This document shows positions 7,809 to 16,189 of a stretch of 50,107 bases of DNA, one piece after another. The notes under the pieces are model-generated. The model searched no databases and was not told where the DNA came from. It saw only the letters and a program-made list of their open reading frames with translations. The translations under genes were made by a program, and so were the position numbers. Source of the stretch: Oscillospiraceae bacterium (GTDB taxonomy: Bacteria > Bacillota > Clostridia > Oscillospirales > Ruminococcaceae); assembly GCA_016288755.1 (NCBI GenBank), contig JAEELE010000102.1, positions 1-50,107 on the forward strand, in the 5' to 3' direction. Position 1 is the first letter of the stretch; every line of letters starts with the position of its first letter.

Positions 7809-8627
7809 TCAATTTACATGAATGACGCCGTCGAGCAGCGTATACTGATAGCGTCCGTCGATGGAATTGTAGACACAGTCCTGCGTGACGAAGAGATTGG
7901 TTTCCGTGTCCGCGGTGACGGTGTAATTGGTGCCCGGCTCGGCATCCTCAGGAATCAGATAGGTGTACTCCGCGAGCAGATAGCCGTCGGCGATCTGGAT
8001 GTCGTGCCCGTCAAAGGTCGTCCAGACGATCGCGCCGTTTTCAGGGTTGGTCACCGATTCGGAGGGCTGCTCACCGAGTTCGTTTGTGTACGCCTTCACG
8101 CCGGTCATGGTCAGCGCGTCAGGTGTGCTCTGATAATACTGGAAGCCTGCAAGCCGCTTACAGCCGGCGACATAGACCGGCACAGTGACCTCCTCACCCG
8201 GAGCGCCCGCAGCGCAGCCGATCTCGATATAGAGCCCGGTGAGCGTGAAGGGATTGTCCGGATTCGCCTCAGAGATGCCGTCGACGTAGGAGGTCTCGCG
8301 GATGTCCGCCCAGAGCGGCTGGAGCCCGATCAGCGTGCGGTTGAAATACTGCAGAATGGCGTTTGCGTCTCTGGGCTCGATCGAGCCGTTCATGTCGATA
8401 TCGCCGGTGCAGTTCTCGGCGCTGACGCCTGCCTCCTCTGCTTCGATCATCTGGAGATTGCTGATCTGCAGAACGGAGATCGCATCTTTTGCGTCGACGC
8501 AGAGGTCTTTGTTCATGTCGCCCATGCGCTGAAAGTCTGCGGCACTGACATGGACCGCGGTCAGCGCACAGCAGCAGACTGCGGCTGCGCAGAGCGCCGA
8601 TACTGTGGAAATGATTTGCTTTTTCAT
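7809..8627 (-). CDS. Secreted protein with N-terminal dockerin and C-terminal cohesin-like domain (adaptor-scaffoldin-like)
   Basis: 272 residues. Signal peptide at 1-29 (MKKQIISTVSALCAAAVCCC, then ALTAVHVSA). Type I dockerin at about 36-100 with two repeats, GDMNKDLCVDAKDAISVLQI and GDIDMNGSIEPRDANAILQY. A beta-sandwich at about 131-272 follows the cohesin pattern: IEIGCAAGAPGEEVTVPVYV, then AGFQYYQSTPDAL, then GAIVWTTFDGHD, then an acidic PGTNYTV segment and a final LLDGVIHVN strand. In ruminococcal cellulosomes, small proteins with one dockerin and one cohesin act as adaptors. Placing the dockerin first is unusual. The C-terminal domain is clearly related to the one on the anti-sigma-like protein at 9396-10484, across a shared divergent upstream region. 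Cohesin function is inferred from pattern only. Confidence 0.8.
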   Translation of the reverse strand: MKKQIISTVSALCAAAVCCCALTAVHVSAADFQRMGDMNKDLCVDAKDAISVLQISNLQMIEAEEAGVSAENCTGDIDMNGSIEPRDANAILQYFNRTLIGLQPLWADIRETSYVDGISEANPDNPFTLTGLYIEIGCAAGAPGEEVTVPVYVAGCKRLAGFQYYQSTPDALTMTGVKAYTNELGEQPSESVTNPENGAIVWTTFDGHDIQIADGYLLAEYTYLIPEDAEPGTNYTVTADTETNLFVTQDCVYNSIDGRYQYTLLDGVIHVN

Positions 8628-8758
8628 GGAGAATACCTCGCTTTTTCATTGTTGTTGACGGTTGATGCAGTCAGATGGGGTACAGATGCGCAGCGGCGAT
8701 GGATTTCGCCGTGTATCTATTTCACAATCCAATCCGCGTTTTGTCTCAATATTTTCCG

Positions 8759-8814
8759 AAAATCGGCGTTTTGCATAAATAGTATATTCTGATATTGTGC
8801 ATATCGCCGATTTT
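8759..8814. promoter_or_regulatory. Inverted repeat in the divergent region between the dockerin-cohesin gene and the sigma factor gene
   Basis: AAAATCGGCG (8759-8768) and its exact reverse complement CGCCGATTTT (8805-8814) face each other. Inside both arms a GCA follows after four more bases. The 36-base core is AT-rich and offers TATATT on the plus strand (8783-8788) and TATACT on the minus strand (8781-8786). The arms sit near where -35 boxes for both directions would be, so they may be paired sigma-recognition elements or an operator. Function is inferred. Confidence 0.5.
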
Positions 8815-8904
8815 TTCTGCGCATTGGGACATTTTCAGCGAAAAATTGTGAATCAGGTGACAGGGACAGATTCGGGCGCAAATGCCCGCAGAAAGGAGTG
8901 TCAG

Positions 8905-9399
8905 ATGCGCAGCACCGAAGAAAACGAAGCGTTTTCTGCGTTCTACCGCAGACACGCGGATTTTGTATACGGCATCGCACTCTCCTTTCTTCGTGTGCCT
9001 GCGGATGCGGAGGATGCCGCTGCCGATGTCTTTCTGAAAATACTGGAGACCGACATGCGATTTGAGGACGACGCACACGCGCGCGCGTGGCTGACCGTTG
9101 CCGTGCGCAACCGCTGCAAAAATCTGCTGAAAAGCTGGGTCCGCACCCGCCGGACGGAAATCGATCAGCTCAGCGAGCCCGCCGAAGAACAGCCGGACAG
9201 CAGGCTCAGCGAGACGCTCACTGCGCTGTACGGCTTGCCGGAGCGCTATCGGCTGCCGCTGCTGCTGTTTGCTGTGCAGGGCTTTTCCGTCACAGAGACT
9301 GCATCCATTTTGAAGCTGAAGGAGAGCACCGTCCGCACGCGGATCCAGCGCGCACGCAAGCTGCTCCGCAAAGCGCTTGAGAGGAGGGATGCCCCATGA
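8905..9399 (+). CDS. ECF-type RNA polymerase sigma factor
   Basis: 164 residues with sigma region 2 (FYRRHADFVYGIALSFLRVP and ADAEDAAADVFLKILE, about residues 10-50) and region 4 (LPERYRLPLLLFAVQGFSVT, then ETASILKLKESTVRTRIQRA, about 110-155), without regions 1 or 3: the extracytoplasmic-function layout. Start: ATG after AAAGGAG; the longer frame from 8797 has no site. Its stop overlaps the start of the membrane anti-sigma-like gene (ATGA), the standard arrangement of a sigma factor with its cognate regulator. The divergent neighbour encodes a dockerin-cohesin protein, so targets probably include cell-surface or cellulosome genes. That is inference; no target promoter could be fixed. Confidence 0.88.
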   Translation: MRSTEENEAFSAFYRRHADFVYGIALSFLRVPADAEDAAADVFLKILETDMRFEDDAHARAWLTVAVRNRCKNLLKSWVRTRRTEIDQLSEPAEEQPDSRLSETLTALYGLPERYRLPLLLFAVQGFSVTETASILKLKESTVRTRIQRARKLLRKALERRDAP

Positions 9400-10484
9400 A
9401 GCCGACCGATCAGGATCTGCAGCGCCTTGCCGGGCTGCGGTCCCGGTTTACGATGCAGCCCGCGCGCCGCGATGCCGTTGAGCAGCGCATTCTGCAGCAG
9501 CATTCAGAGCACGCAGACATTGCGGACAGTGCGGCTTCGCCCGTGAAAGGGCAGCGTTTCTCCCTCCATATCGCCGAAACGGTGCTCGCCGCCTGTCTGG
9601 TCGCGGCGCTGGCATTCGGCTATTTCGCCGTGCTTCGCAGACTGCCGCGCGCCGATCAACAGAGCGGGGAGTCCTCCGAAGCGGTCACGTCGCTGTCTGC
9701 GGAGCTGACAGAGATCAGCACCACGACAGAAACGACCGAAACCGAAGCGCCGACCGACTCCGCGCAGGACACTCAGACCGAAACCGAATCGACCGATGCA
9801 GCGACCGCTCCGACGGAGACGACCGGACAGACTGATTCGGAGACGACCTTGGCGTCAACGGCACCGACCGCGGTGACGACCTCCGCGACGGACGCGCCCG
9901 TCACTGTGAGCGATTCTGCCGTGACGACGCAGGAGCCGACCGCTTCGGCGACGGAGCAGACCGTGTCCGACTCAGAGAGCCGGTCGACGGCATCGACCAC
10001 AGCGGCGCAAACCGCCGAATCGACGACTGTCTCTGCGGAGCGCCCGTTCACCGATCAGCTGCTGCTCTCCGTCAGCGGGACATCTGCGCGCCCCGGCGAT
10101 ACCGTGCATATCCGTGTCACGGTACAGGAGCCCGTGCGCTATGCGGGCGTGCAGCTCTTTTGGTATTATAATAGTACACCCGCAGCACCGGCACCGGTCG
10201 TTGCGAACGGCAGATTCAATCTCGATACGTCGACTGCTTTGTTCAATCTCAGCAGCACGGACGGCGTTTATTCCGCAGTCTGGTCCACATATGACGGTCA
10301 TAATACGGTGATCCCTGCGGAAGCAGTGCTGATGGAGTATGACCTGACGGTCCCGGAGACTGCTGTCCCCGGAACGGTGTATACCCCCGTGCTGGTCGAC
10401 TCCTCTTATCTGATCCGACACGATACGGAGCAGCACTTTGCCGCTCTGTTCGCCGATGCAGGCGCCGTCACCGTCACCGAATAA
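9396..10484 (+). CDS. Membrane anti-sigma-like protein with extracellular cohesin-like domain
   Basis: 362 residues. A short cytoplasmic N-terminus (1-55) would bind the sigma factor, although no zinc-binding HxxxCxxC motif is present. One membrane helix spans about 58-80 (ETVLAACLVAALAFGYFAVL). A long Ser/Thr/Glu-rich linker fills about 85-216. A C-terminal beta domain lies at about 217-362: VSGTSARPGDTVHIRVTV, AGVQLFWYYNSTP, YSAVWSTYDGH, VLMEYDLTVPE, and a closing AGAVTVTE. It aligns by eye with the cohesin-like domain of the divergent neighbour (VWSTYDGH against VWTTFDGH; PGTVYTP against PGTNYTV). RsgI proteins of Clostridium thermocellum likewise carry extracellular carbohydrate-binding sensors. 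Here the sensor would be cohesin-like, which suggests sensing of a dockerin protein or of scaffold occupancy. The topology is solid; the sensing role is inference. Confidence 0.75.
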   Translation: MKPTDQDLQRLAGLRSRFTMQPARRDAVEQRILQQHSEHADIADSAASPVKGQRFSLHIAETVLAACLVAALAFGYFAVLRRLPRADQQSGESSEAVTSLSAELTEISTTTETTETEAPTDSAQDTQTETESTDAATAPTETTGQTDSETTLASTAPTAVTTSATDAPVTVSDSAVTTQEPTASATEQTVSDSESRSTASTTAAQTAESTTVSAERPFTDQLLLSVSGTSARPGDTVHIRVTVQEPVRYAGVQLFWYYNSTPAAPAPVVANGRFNLDTSTALFNLSSTDGVYSAVWSTYDGHNTVIPAEAVLMEYDLTVPETAVPGTVYTPVLVDSSYLIRHDTEQHFAALFADAGAVTVTE

Positions 10485-10503
10485 CGAAAATATGAAAAAT
10501 GCC

Positions 10504-10532
10504 TTGACTTTCCGTTGAAAATGCGGTATAAT
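10504..10532 (+). promoter_or_regulatory. Promoter of rny
   Basis: TTGACT (10504-10509), 17 bases, TATAAT (10527-10532). Confidence 0.85.
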
Positions 10533-10829
10533 AATCTTGTGTATTATTGCATTGCACCGGAAGTCATGGCATTTTGTCGGCTTCCGATGGTGTTTTGCGG
10601 CAGATGCCGCTGTTGATCCCGTTCCATTTTTGTTCCGCTGCACCGATGTCAGGGTCGGGCGCAGCTTTGATAAAGAGAGCCCGCAGAGAAACAGATCAGG
10701 GCTCAGAGCATCATGATGAAACGTCAAAAGGAATCATCCAACGGCGTGCTTCCTGCCGCGAAATCAAATGATACATATCGTACCGGACAGGTACCATCAT
10801 TTTGATCGTGTTAGGAGGAAATCGTAAGC
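10533..10829 (+). other. Long 5' leader of rny with hairpins
   Basis: About 290 bases without a credible reading frame separate the promoter from the start codon. Visible hairpins include CACCGGAAG with CTTCC...GGTG (about 10555-10592) and GCGGCA-GA-TGCCGC (about 10597-10610). I do not recognise a known riboswitch. RNase Y leaders can be substrates for RNase autoregulation, but that is only a possibility here. Confidence 0.45.
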
Positions 10830-12512
10830 ATGGCATTTTCTACCCTTATGATGGCACTCACGAACCCGACTGCCGTTCTCTTCATTATCATCGCGCTGAT
10901 CGCCGGTGCTGCCGCGGGCATTGCACTGGGCATGAGCAGAGCGAAAAAAGATGTTGACCGACAGATCAGTGACGCAGAATCGCGCGGTGTGACGAAGGGC
11001 ATCGAGCAGAGAAAGCGTGAGGCTGAGGCAGCGATCGGAAGTGCCGAGCAGGAGGCAGAGCGGATCCGCAGCTCTGCGGAAAAGGAGGCGGACGACAAGA
11101 AGAAGGCAGCGCTGGTCGAGGCGAAGGATGAGATCTTCCGCCTGCGCAGCGACGCCGAACGCGAGATCAAGGACCGCCGCGCGGATATGTCCCGTCAGGA
11201 GCGCAGAATCCAGCAGAAGGAAGAGAACCTTGACAAGAAGGCGGATCAGTACGACCGCAAGGAGGAGCAGCTGCAGCAGAAGATCCACGCAGCAGACGAG
11301 CGCCTTGCAGAGGCTGAGGCGCAGAAGAAGGAGACCGCCGAGGAGCTCGAGCGCATGAAGAAGAGTCAGGTCGAGCTGCTTGAGCGCATCGCGGAGTTCT
11401 CCCGCGATCAGGCAAGAGAGTATCTGCTGCAGCAGCTTGACGCCGATCTCGTGCACGAGAAGGCGGTCAAGATCACTGCCTATGAGCAGCAGATCAAGTC
11501 TACCTGCGAGGATATCGCAAGAAGCCACATTTCGATGGCAATCGCAAAATGCGCCGCAGAGCAGGTCTCTGAGGTCGCGGTGTCGGTCGTGCCGCTGCCC
11601 AATGACGAAATGAAGGGCAGGATTATCGGTCGCGAGGGCAGAAACATCCGCTCGATCGAGTCGCTGACCGGCGTCGATCTCATCATCGACGACACCCCTG
11701 AGGCGATCACGCTGTCCTGCTTTGACCCGGTTCGCCGCGAGGTCGCGCGCATCGCACTCGAAAAGCTGATCCTCGACGGCAGAATCCATCCGGCGAGCAT
11801 CGAGGAAAAGGTCGACAAGGCACGCCGCGAGGTCGAAAAGCGCATCAAGCAGGAGGGCGAGCGCGCCGTTCTGGAGACCAATGTCCACGGGCTGAACCCC
11901 GAGCTGGTCAAGCTGCTCGGCAGACTGACCTTCCGTACATCCTACCGCCAGAACGTGCTCAACCACAGCATTGAGGTCTCGCTGCTCTCGGGCATTCTCG
12001 CCTCTGAGCTCGGCGTCGACGCGAATGTTGCGCGCAGAGCCGGTCTGCTCCACGATATCGGCAAGGCGCTGACCGCCGAGATCGAGGGCTCGCATGTCGC
12101 GATCGGTGTCGATGTCTGCCGGAAGTACAAGGAGTCGCCCGAGGTCATTCACGCGGTCGAGGCGCACCACAATGACGTCGAGCCGCGCACCGTCATCGCA
12201 TGCATAGTGCAGGCTGCCGACGCGATCTCCGCGGCAAGACCCGGCGCGCGCAGCGAGAACCTTGAAAGCTACATCAAGCGTCTCCAGAAGCTCGAGGAGA
12301 TCTGCATGAGCTATGACGGCGTCGAAAAGTGCTACGCCATGCAGGCAGGACGTGAGGTCCGCATCATGGTCAAGCCCGAGGTCATCGACGATGAGCGCAT
12401 GGTGCTCGTCGCAAGACAGATCGCGCAGCAGATCGAGGATGAGATGGAATATCCGGGTCAGATCAAGGTCAACCTGATCCGCGAGAGCCGCGCAGTTGAT
12501 GTCGCAAAGTAA
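10830..12512 (+). CDS. rny: Ribonuclease Y
   Basis: Membrane-anchored endoribonuclease that starts mRNA decay in Firmicutes. 560 residues, somewhat longer than the usual roughly 520. N-terminal membrane helix at about 16-36 ([20 protein letters not shown]), a long coiled coil at about 40-210 rich in Glu, Lys and Arg, KH domain at about 258-315 ([20 protein letters not shown]), and HD domain from about 370 with the metal-binding HDIGKA and EAHHNDVEP. The start follows a TTAGGAGG site. A strong hairpin terminator follows, so it is monocistronic. The 584-codon frame on the opposite strand is a compositional shadow. Confidence 0.96.
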   Translation: MAFSTLMMALTNPTAVLFIIIALIAGAAAGIALGMSRAKKDVDRQISDAESRGVTKGIEQRKREAEAAIGSAEQEAERIRSSAEKEADDKKKAALVEAKDEIFRLRSDAEREIKDRRADMSRQERRIQQKEENLDKKADQYDRKEEQLQQKIHAADERLAEAEAQKKETAEELERMKKSQVELLERIAEFSRDQAREYLLQQLDADLVHEKAVKITAYEQQIKSTCEDIARSHISMAIAKCAAEQVSEVAVSVVPLPNDEMKGRIIGREGRNIRSIESLTGVDLIIDDTPEAITLSCFDPVRREVARIALEKLILDGRIHPASIEEKVDKARREVEKRIKQEGERAVLETNVHGLNPELVKLLGRLTFRTSYRQNVLNHSIEVSLLSGILASELGVDANVARRAGLLHDIGKALTAEIEGSHVAIGVDVCRKYKESPEVIHAVEAHHNDVEPRTVIACIVQAADAISAARPGARSENLESYIKRLQKLEEICMSYDGVEKCYAMQAGREVRIMVKPEVIDDERMVLVARQIAQQIEDEMEYPGQIKVNLIRESRAVDVAK

Positions 12513-12522
12513 TCCGATATCG

Positions 12523-12560
12523 AAAAGGCGCATGATTCCTGCAAGAGTCATGCGCCTTTC
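12523..12560 (+). terminator. Terminator of rny
   Basis: AAAGGCGCATGA (12524-12535) pairs with TCATGCGCCTTT (12548-12559), a 12-bp stem with a short T end. Confidence 0.75.
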
Positions 12561-12579
12561 ATAAAGTAGGTGTACGGTA

Positions 12580-14160
12580 ATGGCAAAAACACTTTTTCAC
12601 ACGACAGACAAATCCAATTTTATCCTGAATCTCGATCTTGAGCGCTACCGTTCCATGTCTGCGGGGCTGATGCTTGCGGCACTCTGGACGACCGCGGTCT
12701 CGGAGGCGGTCAATCAGGCGACGATCCCGGTCAATGCGGATTTCGCAGTCATGATCGGCGAGGGCGGCGGGGGAATGATACTGGCGCTGCTGCTTCTGGC
12801 ACTGCGCAGTGTCGCAACGCTGTTCTCGATTGCCGGCGTTCTGGTGATGATCTGGACGTTCATCGGCTTGGTGCGCACGCAGTTCCCGAAAACGACGGTC
12901 CCGCTCTATCTGCTGCTCGGCGGCGCAGTGCTCTGGGGCATTGCCTCGCTGTGCCACTCCTACAGCGTTTCTGACTCGCTCTTCGGGCAGGACGGGCGCG
13001 ACGAGGGTCTGATTGCGCTGACGATGTATTTCTGTATGTTCTATCTCGGCACCATGCTGCGGCGCGGGCAGTATGCGGAAAAATTCTTCCGCGGGCTGTT
13101 TGCCTTCGGCATCGTGCAGAATGTCTGGGCAATCCTGCAGATGATTCCGGTGATCGACTTCCCGAACGAATACAAAATGGTCGACCCGCTGCTGTATCAG
13201 AATCTGCGGCTGCCCAGCGGCATGACGGACAGCCCCGGCACCTTCGCGATGCTGCTCGCCATGCTGATCGCTGTATCGGTCCCGGCGGCATACTGCGCGA
13301 AAAAGACGGTCGACCGACTGCTTGCACTGCTCTGCGCAGGGCTCTCGTTCCTGAGCGTTTTCAAAACACAGACGATTCCCGGCTGGATTGCCGGCATCGG
13401 CGGTGCTTTGATCCTGTTCGCCGTGCTGATCGCGGCGCGCAGGCAGGCACAGGGGAAAAAGTGGCTGCTCCCGACCGTCGCGCTCATCGGCATCTGCGGG
13501 TCGCTGGTGTGGACCTATTTCACGCCGACCCTCAACGGCGCCTACAAGACCTTCAACGACGAGGCGCTCCCGAACGGCTTTGCGGTGTATGACGGCGGTC
13601 TGGTGTGGGACGATTCCTACTACCGCCTGTCGACCTCGGGTCCGTACAGCAACTGGCAGGAGCACGATTTTGATATCTACGATTCGGTGTCGGTGCTGCG
13701 GTTCTGCTGGAAGGAGGGCATACGCGTCATAAAGATCGACCCGATCTTCGGCGTCGGTCCCGACAATTTCTCGTACACGCAGTATCACTCGAGCATGACC
13801 CTCGCACTCAATCACAATACGATCGACCGCCCGTACAATGACTATCTGTTCATCGCGGGCACGCGCGGCATCCTCTCGCTGCTGATTCATCTGGCGGTCG
13901 TGGTCTGGTCGCTGATGCTCGCGTGGAAGAAGCGCCGCGATGCCTACGGCTGGATCTATCTCTCCGCGGCAGGCGCTTCGGTGCTGTATTCGCTGACGGC
14001 GGTCGTCGGTATCTCGGTGCTGACGGTCGCACCGCTCTTCTGGATGCTGCTCGGCACCTCGGCTGCAGAGCTGCTGCCCGAGGGTAAGGTCTGGCAGAAG
14101 CAGAGAAAGCCGAAAAAGAAGAAAAAGCAGCCTGCCGAGGAAGCAGAGGCTGCAGAATGA
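12580..14160 (+). CDS. O-antigen ligase / Wzy-like polytopic membrane protein
   Basis: 526 residues with roughly ten membrane segments and a large extracytoplasmic loop between about residues 310 and 420, the layout of the O-antigen ligase/polymerase superfamily (PF04932). The segment DPIFGVGPDNFSYTQYH in that loop resembles the conserved motif of the family. The C-terminus is a charged cytoplasmic tail of Lys then Glu/Ala. Such proteins polymerise or transfer glycans outside the membrane; in a Gram-positive, capsule or wall polysaccharide is the likely substrate. It stands alone between two terminators, not in a glycan cluster, so no substrate can be named. The start is the only good ATG (GTAGGTGTACGGTA upstream), with a weak ribosome site. 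Confidence 0.75.
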   Translation: MAKTLFHTTDKSNFILNLDLERYRSMSAGLMLAALWTTAVSEAVNQATIPVNADFAVMIGEGGGGMILALLLLALRSVATLFSIAGVLVMIWTFIGLVRTQFPKTTVPLYLLLGGAVLWGIASLCHSYSVSDSLFGQDGRDEGLIALTMYFCMFYLGTMLRRGQYAEKFFRGLFAFGIVQNVWAILQMIPVIDFPNEYKMVDPLLYQNLRLPSGMTDSPGTFAMLLAMLIAVSVPAAYCAKKTVDRLLALLCAGLSFLSVFKTQTIPGWIAGIGGALILFAVLIAARRQAQGKKWLLPTVALIGICGSLVWTYFTPTLNGAYKTFNDEALPNGFAVYDGGLVWDDSYYRLSTSGPYSNWQEHDFDIYDSVSVLRFCWKEGIRVIKIDPIFGVGPDNFSYTQYHSSMTLALNHNTIDRPYNDYLFIAGTRGILSLLIHLAVVVWSLMLAWKKRRDAYGWIYLSAAGASVLYSLTAVVGISVLTVAPLFWMLLGTSAAELLPEGKVWQKQRKPKKKKKQPAEEAEAAE

Positions 14161-14164
14161 TTCT

Positions 14165-14196
14165 GAGAGCAGTCGGAACCTCCGGCTGCTCTTTTT
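14165..14196 (+). terminator. Terminator of the O-antigen-ligase-like gene
   Basis: GAGCAG-T-CGG (14167-14176) pairs with CCG-G-CTGCTC (14182-14191), followed by TTTTT. Confidence 0.85.
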
Positions 14197-14321
14197 CGGT
14201 AGAATTCTCAGTCTACGGAGCAAAACCGCAATTCTCCGGAAAGTAGAAGTGACGCATCTGCGCGGTTTTTGCGGTAGAATTCCGCAGGCCGCGGCAGAGA
14301 GCCGTTCTCCCGCGAAGTAGG

Positions 14322-14350
14322 TTGCTTTTTCATTCGGGATGGGGTATGAT
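14322..14350 (+). promoter_or_regulatory. Promoter of the hemolysin III family gene
   Basis: TTGCTT (14322-14327), 17 bases, TATGAT (14345-14350). Upstream, GGTAGAATTC occurs twice (about 14198 and 14273), and GCAAAACCGC faces GCGGTTTTTGC; the meaning is unclear. Confidence 0.7.
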
Positions 14351-14386
14351 AAGGGTGAAAGCATTCAAAGAAGGGAGAGGCTTCCG

Positions 14387-15067
14387 ATGACAAATATCAA
14401 ACGCATTCCGCTGAATCAGCGCGTGCTGCCGGATTACACCCGCGGCGAGGAGATCACAAACATGGTGACGCATATTGTCGGCGGGGCAGTCGGCATGCTG
14501 ATCCTGATCGGCAGCATACTGGTCGGCGCGGCGCATCAGAACGCATGGGCGATTGTCAGCGGTGCAATCTACGGCGCTATGACCTGTATTCTGTTTGCGG
14601 TCTCGAGCATCTATCACGGGCTGCCCGACGGCATGGCAAAGCGCGTGATGCAGGTGATCGACCACTGCACGATCTATTTCATGATCGCCGGCACCTACAC
14701 CCCGATCCTGCTGACCGCCATCCGTCCCGGTCACCCGGTCGCCGCGTGGGTCGTGTTTGCGGTTGAGTGGGGCGCTGCGATGACCGCAGGCGTGTTCACC
14801 GCGATCGACCTGAAAAAATACAGCCTTCAGAGCATGGTCTGCTATCTGCTGATGGGCTGGGCGATCGTCGGCATCATCCGCCCGACTTTGCAGACCGTGA
14901 CCTTCCCGGGCTTCCTCTGGCTGCTCGGCGGCGGGCTCTGCTACACGGTCGGTGCCGCGCTCTACGGGCTCGGCAAGAAGCACCGCTACATGCACAGCGT
15001 GTTCCATGTTTTTGTCGACCTCGGCAGCCTGCTGCAGGCTATCGCGATCCTGCGCTATGTGCTCTGA
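14387..15067 (+). CDS. Hemolysin III / PAQR family membrane protein
   Basis: 226 residues with seven predicted membrane segments. The metal-binding pattern of the family is visible: SSIYHG in helix 2, the Asp-His of VIDHCTIYF, and HxxxH (HSVFH) in the last helix. Members are integral membrane hydrolases of the alkaline ceramidase/PAQR superfamily; bacterial ones are called hemolysin III, but a true hemolytic role is rarely shown. Start: ATG after AAGGGAGAGG; the upstream in-frame ATG at 14339 overlaps the -10 box and is rejected. Single gene with its own promoter and terminator. Confidence 0.9.
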   Translation: MTNIKRIPLNQRVLPDYTRGEEITNMVTHIVGGAVGMLILIGSILVGAAHQNAWAIVSGAIYGAMTCILFAVSSIYHGLPDGMAKRVMQVIDHCTIYFMIAGTYTPILLTAIRPGHPVAAWVVFAVEWGAAMTAGVFTAIDLKKYSLQSMVCYLLMGWAIVGIIRPTLQTVTFPGFLWLLGGGLCYTVGAALYGLGKKHRYMHSVFHVFVDLGSLLQAIAILRYVL

Positions 15068-15071
15068 AACG

Positions 15072-15105
15072 AAACCGGCTCCTCATCACGGGGAGCCGGT
15101 GTTTG
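15072..15105. terminator. Shared terminator between convergent genes
   Basis: ACCGGCTCC (15074-15082) pairs with GGAGCCGGT (15092-15100), with T-rich sequence on both sides. It can end both the hemolysin III family gene and the barnase-barstar operon. Confidence 0.8.
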
Positions 15106-15384
15106 TTATAGCATTGTGATCGTCAGCGCCGCGCCGTTTTCGCGCTCTGCCTGTTCCATCATATTGATTGCCGCTCTGCCGTAGCCGCCGAGATTGTTGA
15201 TCAGCGCCTGCACATGGAGCAGAATCAGCGTTGTGGGTGCAGAGATCGTCGTCAGGCAGTCAAAGAGCGCGTCGAGATTCTCGCCGTACCATTCCGGCAG
15301 ACGGAGCTTTGCTGCGAAGATTCTGTGAAAATCCTCCCGACTGCGAATCTCCGCGCAGTCGATCGAAATCTGCTGCATGGTCAT
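15106..15384 (-). CDS. Barstar family ribonuclease inhibitor (immunity protein)
   Basis: 92 residues matching the barstar fold: an opening strand (MQQISIDCAEI), the helix around FHRIFAAKLRLPEWYGENLD, then ALFDCLTTISAPTTLIL and a closing TITML strand. In the barnase-barstar pair the helix and loop around WYGxNLDALxDxL carry the acidic residues that plug the nuclease active site; Glu and Asp are present here. The start codon overlaps the stop of the barnase gene (four shared bases), so the two are translationally coupled. It protects the cytoplasm from the nuclease. Very confident of family. Confidence 0.92.
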   Translation of the reverse strand: MTMQQISIDCAEIRSREDFHRIFAAKLRLPEWYGENLDALFDCLTTISAPTTLILLHVQALINNLGGYGRAAINMMEQAERENGAALTITML

Positions 15385-16043
15385 TCCTCCCCGTAAAGCA
15401 ATTCAAAGGTGTTGTAGTGGTCCTCCGTGTAGTAGATCAGTCCGTCATTGGAAAAGACGATGCGCTTGGCGCCGCGGGAGGATTTCCCCGCCGTGTCGAT
15501 ATCGCATTCGGTATAGCTTCGCCCTCTTTTGACCGGCAGCAGCTCCTCGTAGTTGCCGAAATAGGACCCGCCGATGGATTTTCCCGGCGCGTATGGCTCC
15601 AGCGAGCCGCCGGTCCAGCCGAGCTTCTGCGCATCCTTCTTGGTGATATAATTTGACGGCAGCTTGCCGAAGGTGTGGATATAGAGCGCAACATCCTCCT
15701 TCGAGTTATAGCTCCCGTCCGGGTCCAGCGTCTGCGCTGCCGAGGTCGTTTCCGTCTCGGTGACGGTGGTTTCCGGCGGAGCGGCAGTCGTCTCCGGGGG
15801 CGGGGGAGCAGCCGTTGTCTGCGGGGTCGTCTGCTCTGCGGTCGTTGTATCGGGTGCCGCGGTCGTCTGATCTGTTTTTGATGCCGTTGTTTTGGTCGCA
15901 TCCTCGATCACGACTGAGTAGGTCTGGTTTGTCTGCTCCGGGTGATTCCCCGGAGCGCTGTTCCCGGAATGCCTGCCGCAGCCTGTGAGCAGCGTGACGG
16001 CACAGAGCAGTACCGGGAACAGAGTCCGAAGCCCTTTTTTCAT
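15381..16043 (-). CDS. Barnase-type ribonuclease on a lipoprotein
   Basis: 220 residues. Lipoprotein signal with lipobox LLTGC (Cys22), then a Thr/Pro-rich linker of about 80 residues, then a barnase domain at about 112-218. The domain is close to barnase: LPSNYITKKDAQKLGW, APGKSIGGSYFGN, LPVKRGRSYTECDID and YTEDHYNTFELLYG. The general base Glu (TECD), the basic residues around RGAKRIVFS and the catalytic His of DHYNTF are all present, so it should be an active RNase. Classical barnase is freely secreted; here a lipid anchor and long linker would display it on the surface. Likely role: interbacterial toxin or nutrient RNA cleavage. Own promoter at 16074-16102. Confidence 0.9.
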   Translation of the reverse strand: MKKGLRTLFPVLLCAVTLLTGCGRHSGNSAPGNHPEQTNQTYSVVIEDATKTTASKTDQTTAAPDTTTAEQTTPQTTAAPPPPETTAAPPETTVTETETTSAAQTLDPDGSYNSKEDVALYIHTFGKLPSNYITKKDAQKLGWTGGSLEPYAPGKSIGGSYFGNYEELLPVKRGRSYTECDIDTAGKSSRGAKRIVFSNDGLIYYTEDHYNTFELLYGEE

Positions 16044-16073
16044 TTTTCTGCTCCTTCACTCAACGATACATCT

Positions 16074-16102
16074 ATTATATCACATTATTCCGGAAAAGTA
16101 AA
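16074..16102 (-). promoter_or_regulatory. Promoter of the barnase-barstar operon
   Basis: Minus strand: TTTACT (16097-16102), 17 bases, TATAAT (16074-16079). Confidence 0.7.
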
Positions 16103-16154
16103 GCGCTTTTGTGCAGATTCCGACAGACAAACCGGGAATCCGGCAAAAACATGC

Positions 16155-16183
16155 TTGACAAATGGGAGCGGCTGCGGTATAAT
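16155..16183 (+). promoter_or_regulatory. Consensus promoter of the uraA-upp operon
   Basis: TTGACA (16155-16160), 17 bases, TATAAT (16178-16183): a perfect sigma-A match. Confidence 0.92.
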
Positions 16184-16189
16184 AATAGA

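Noticed and set aside
10797..12551. 584-codon frame opposite rny
   Set aside because: Compositional shadow: RNase Y is unmistakable on the other strand, and the shadow has no family features.
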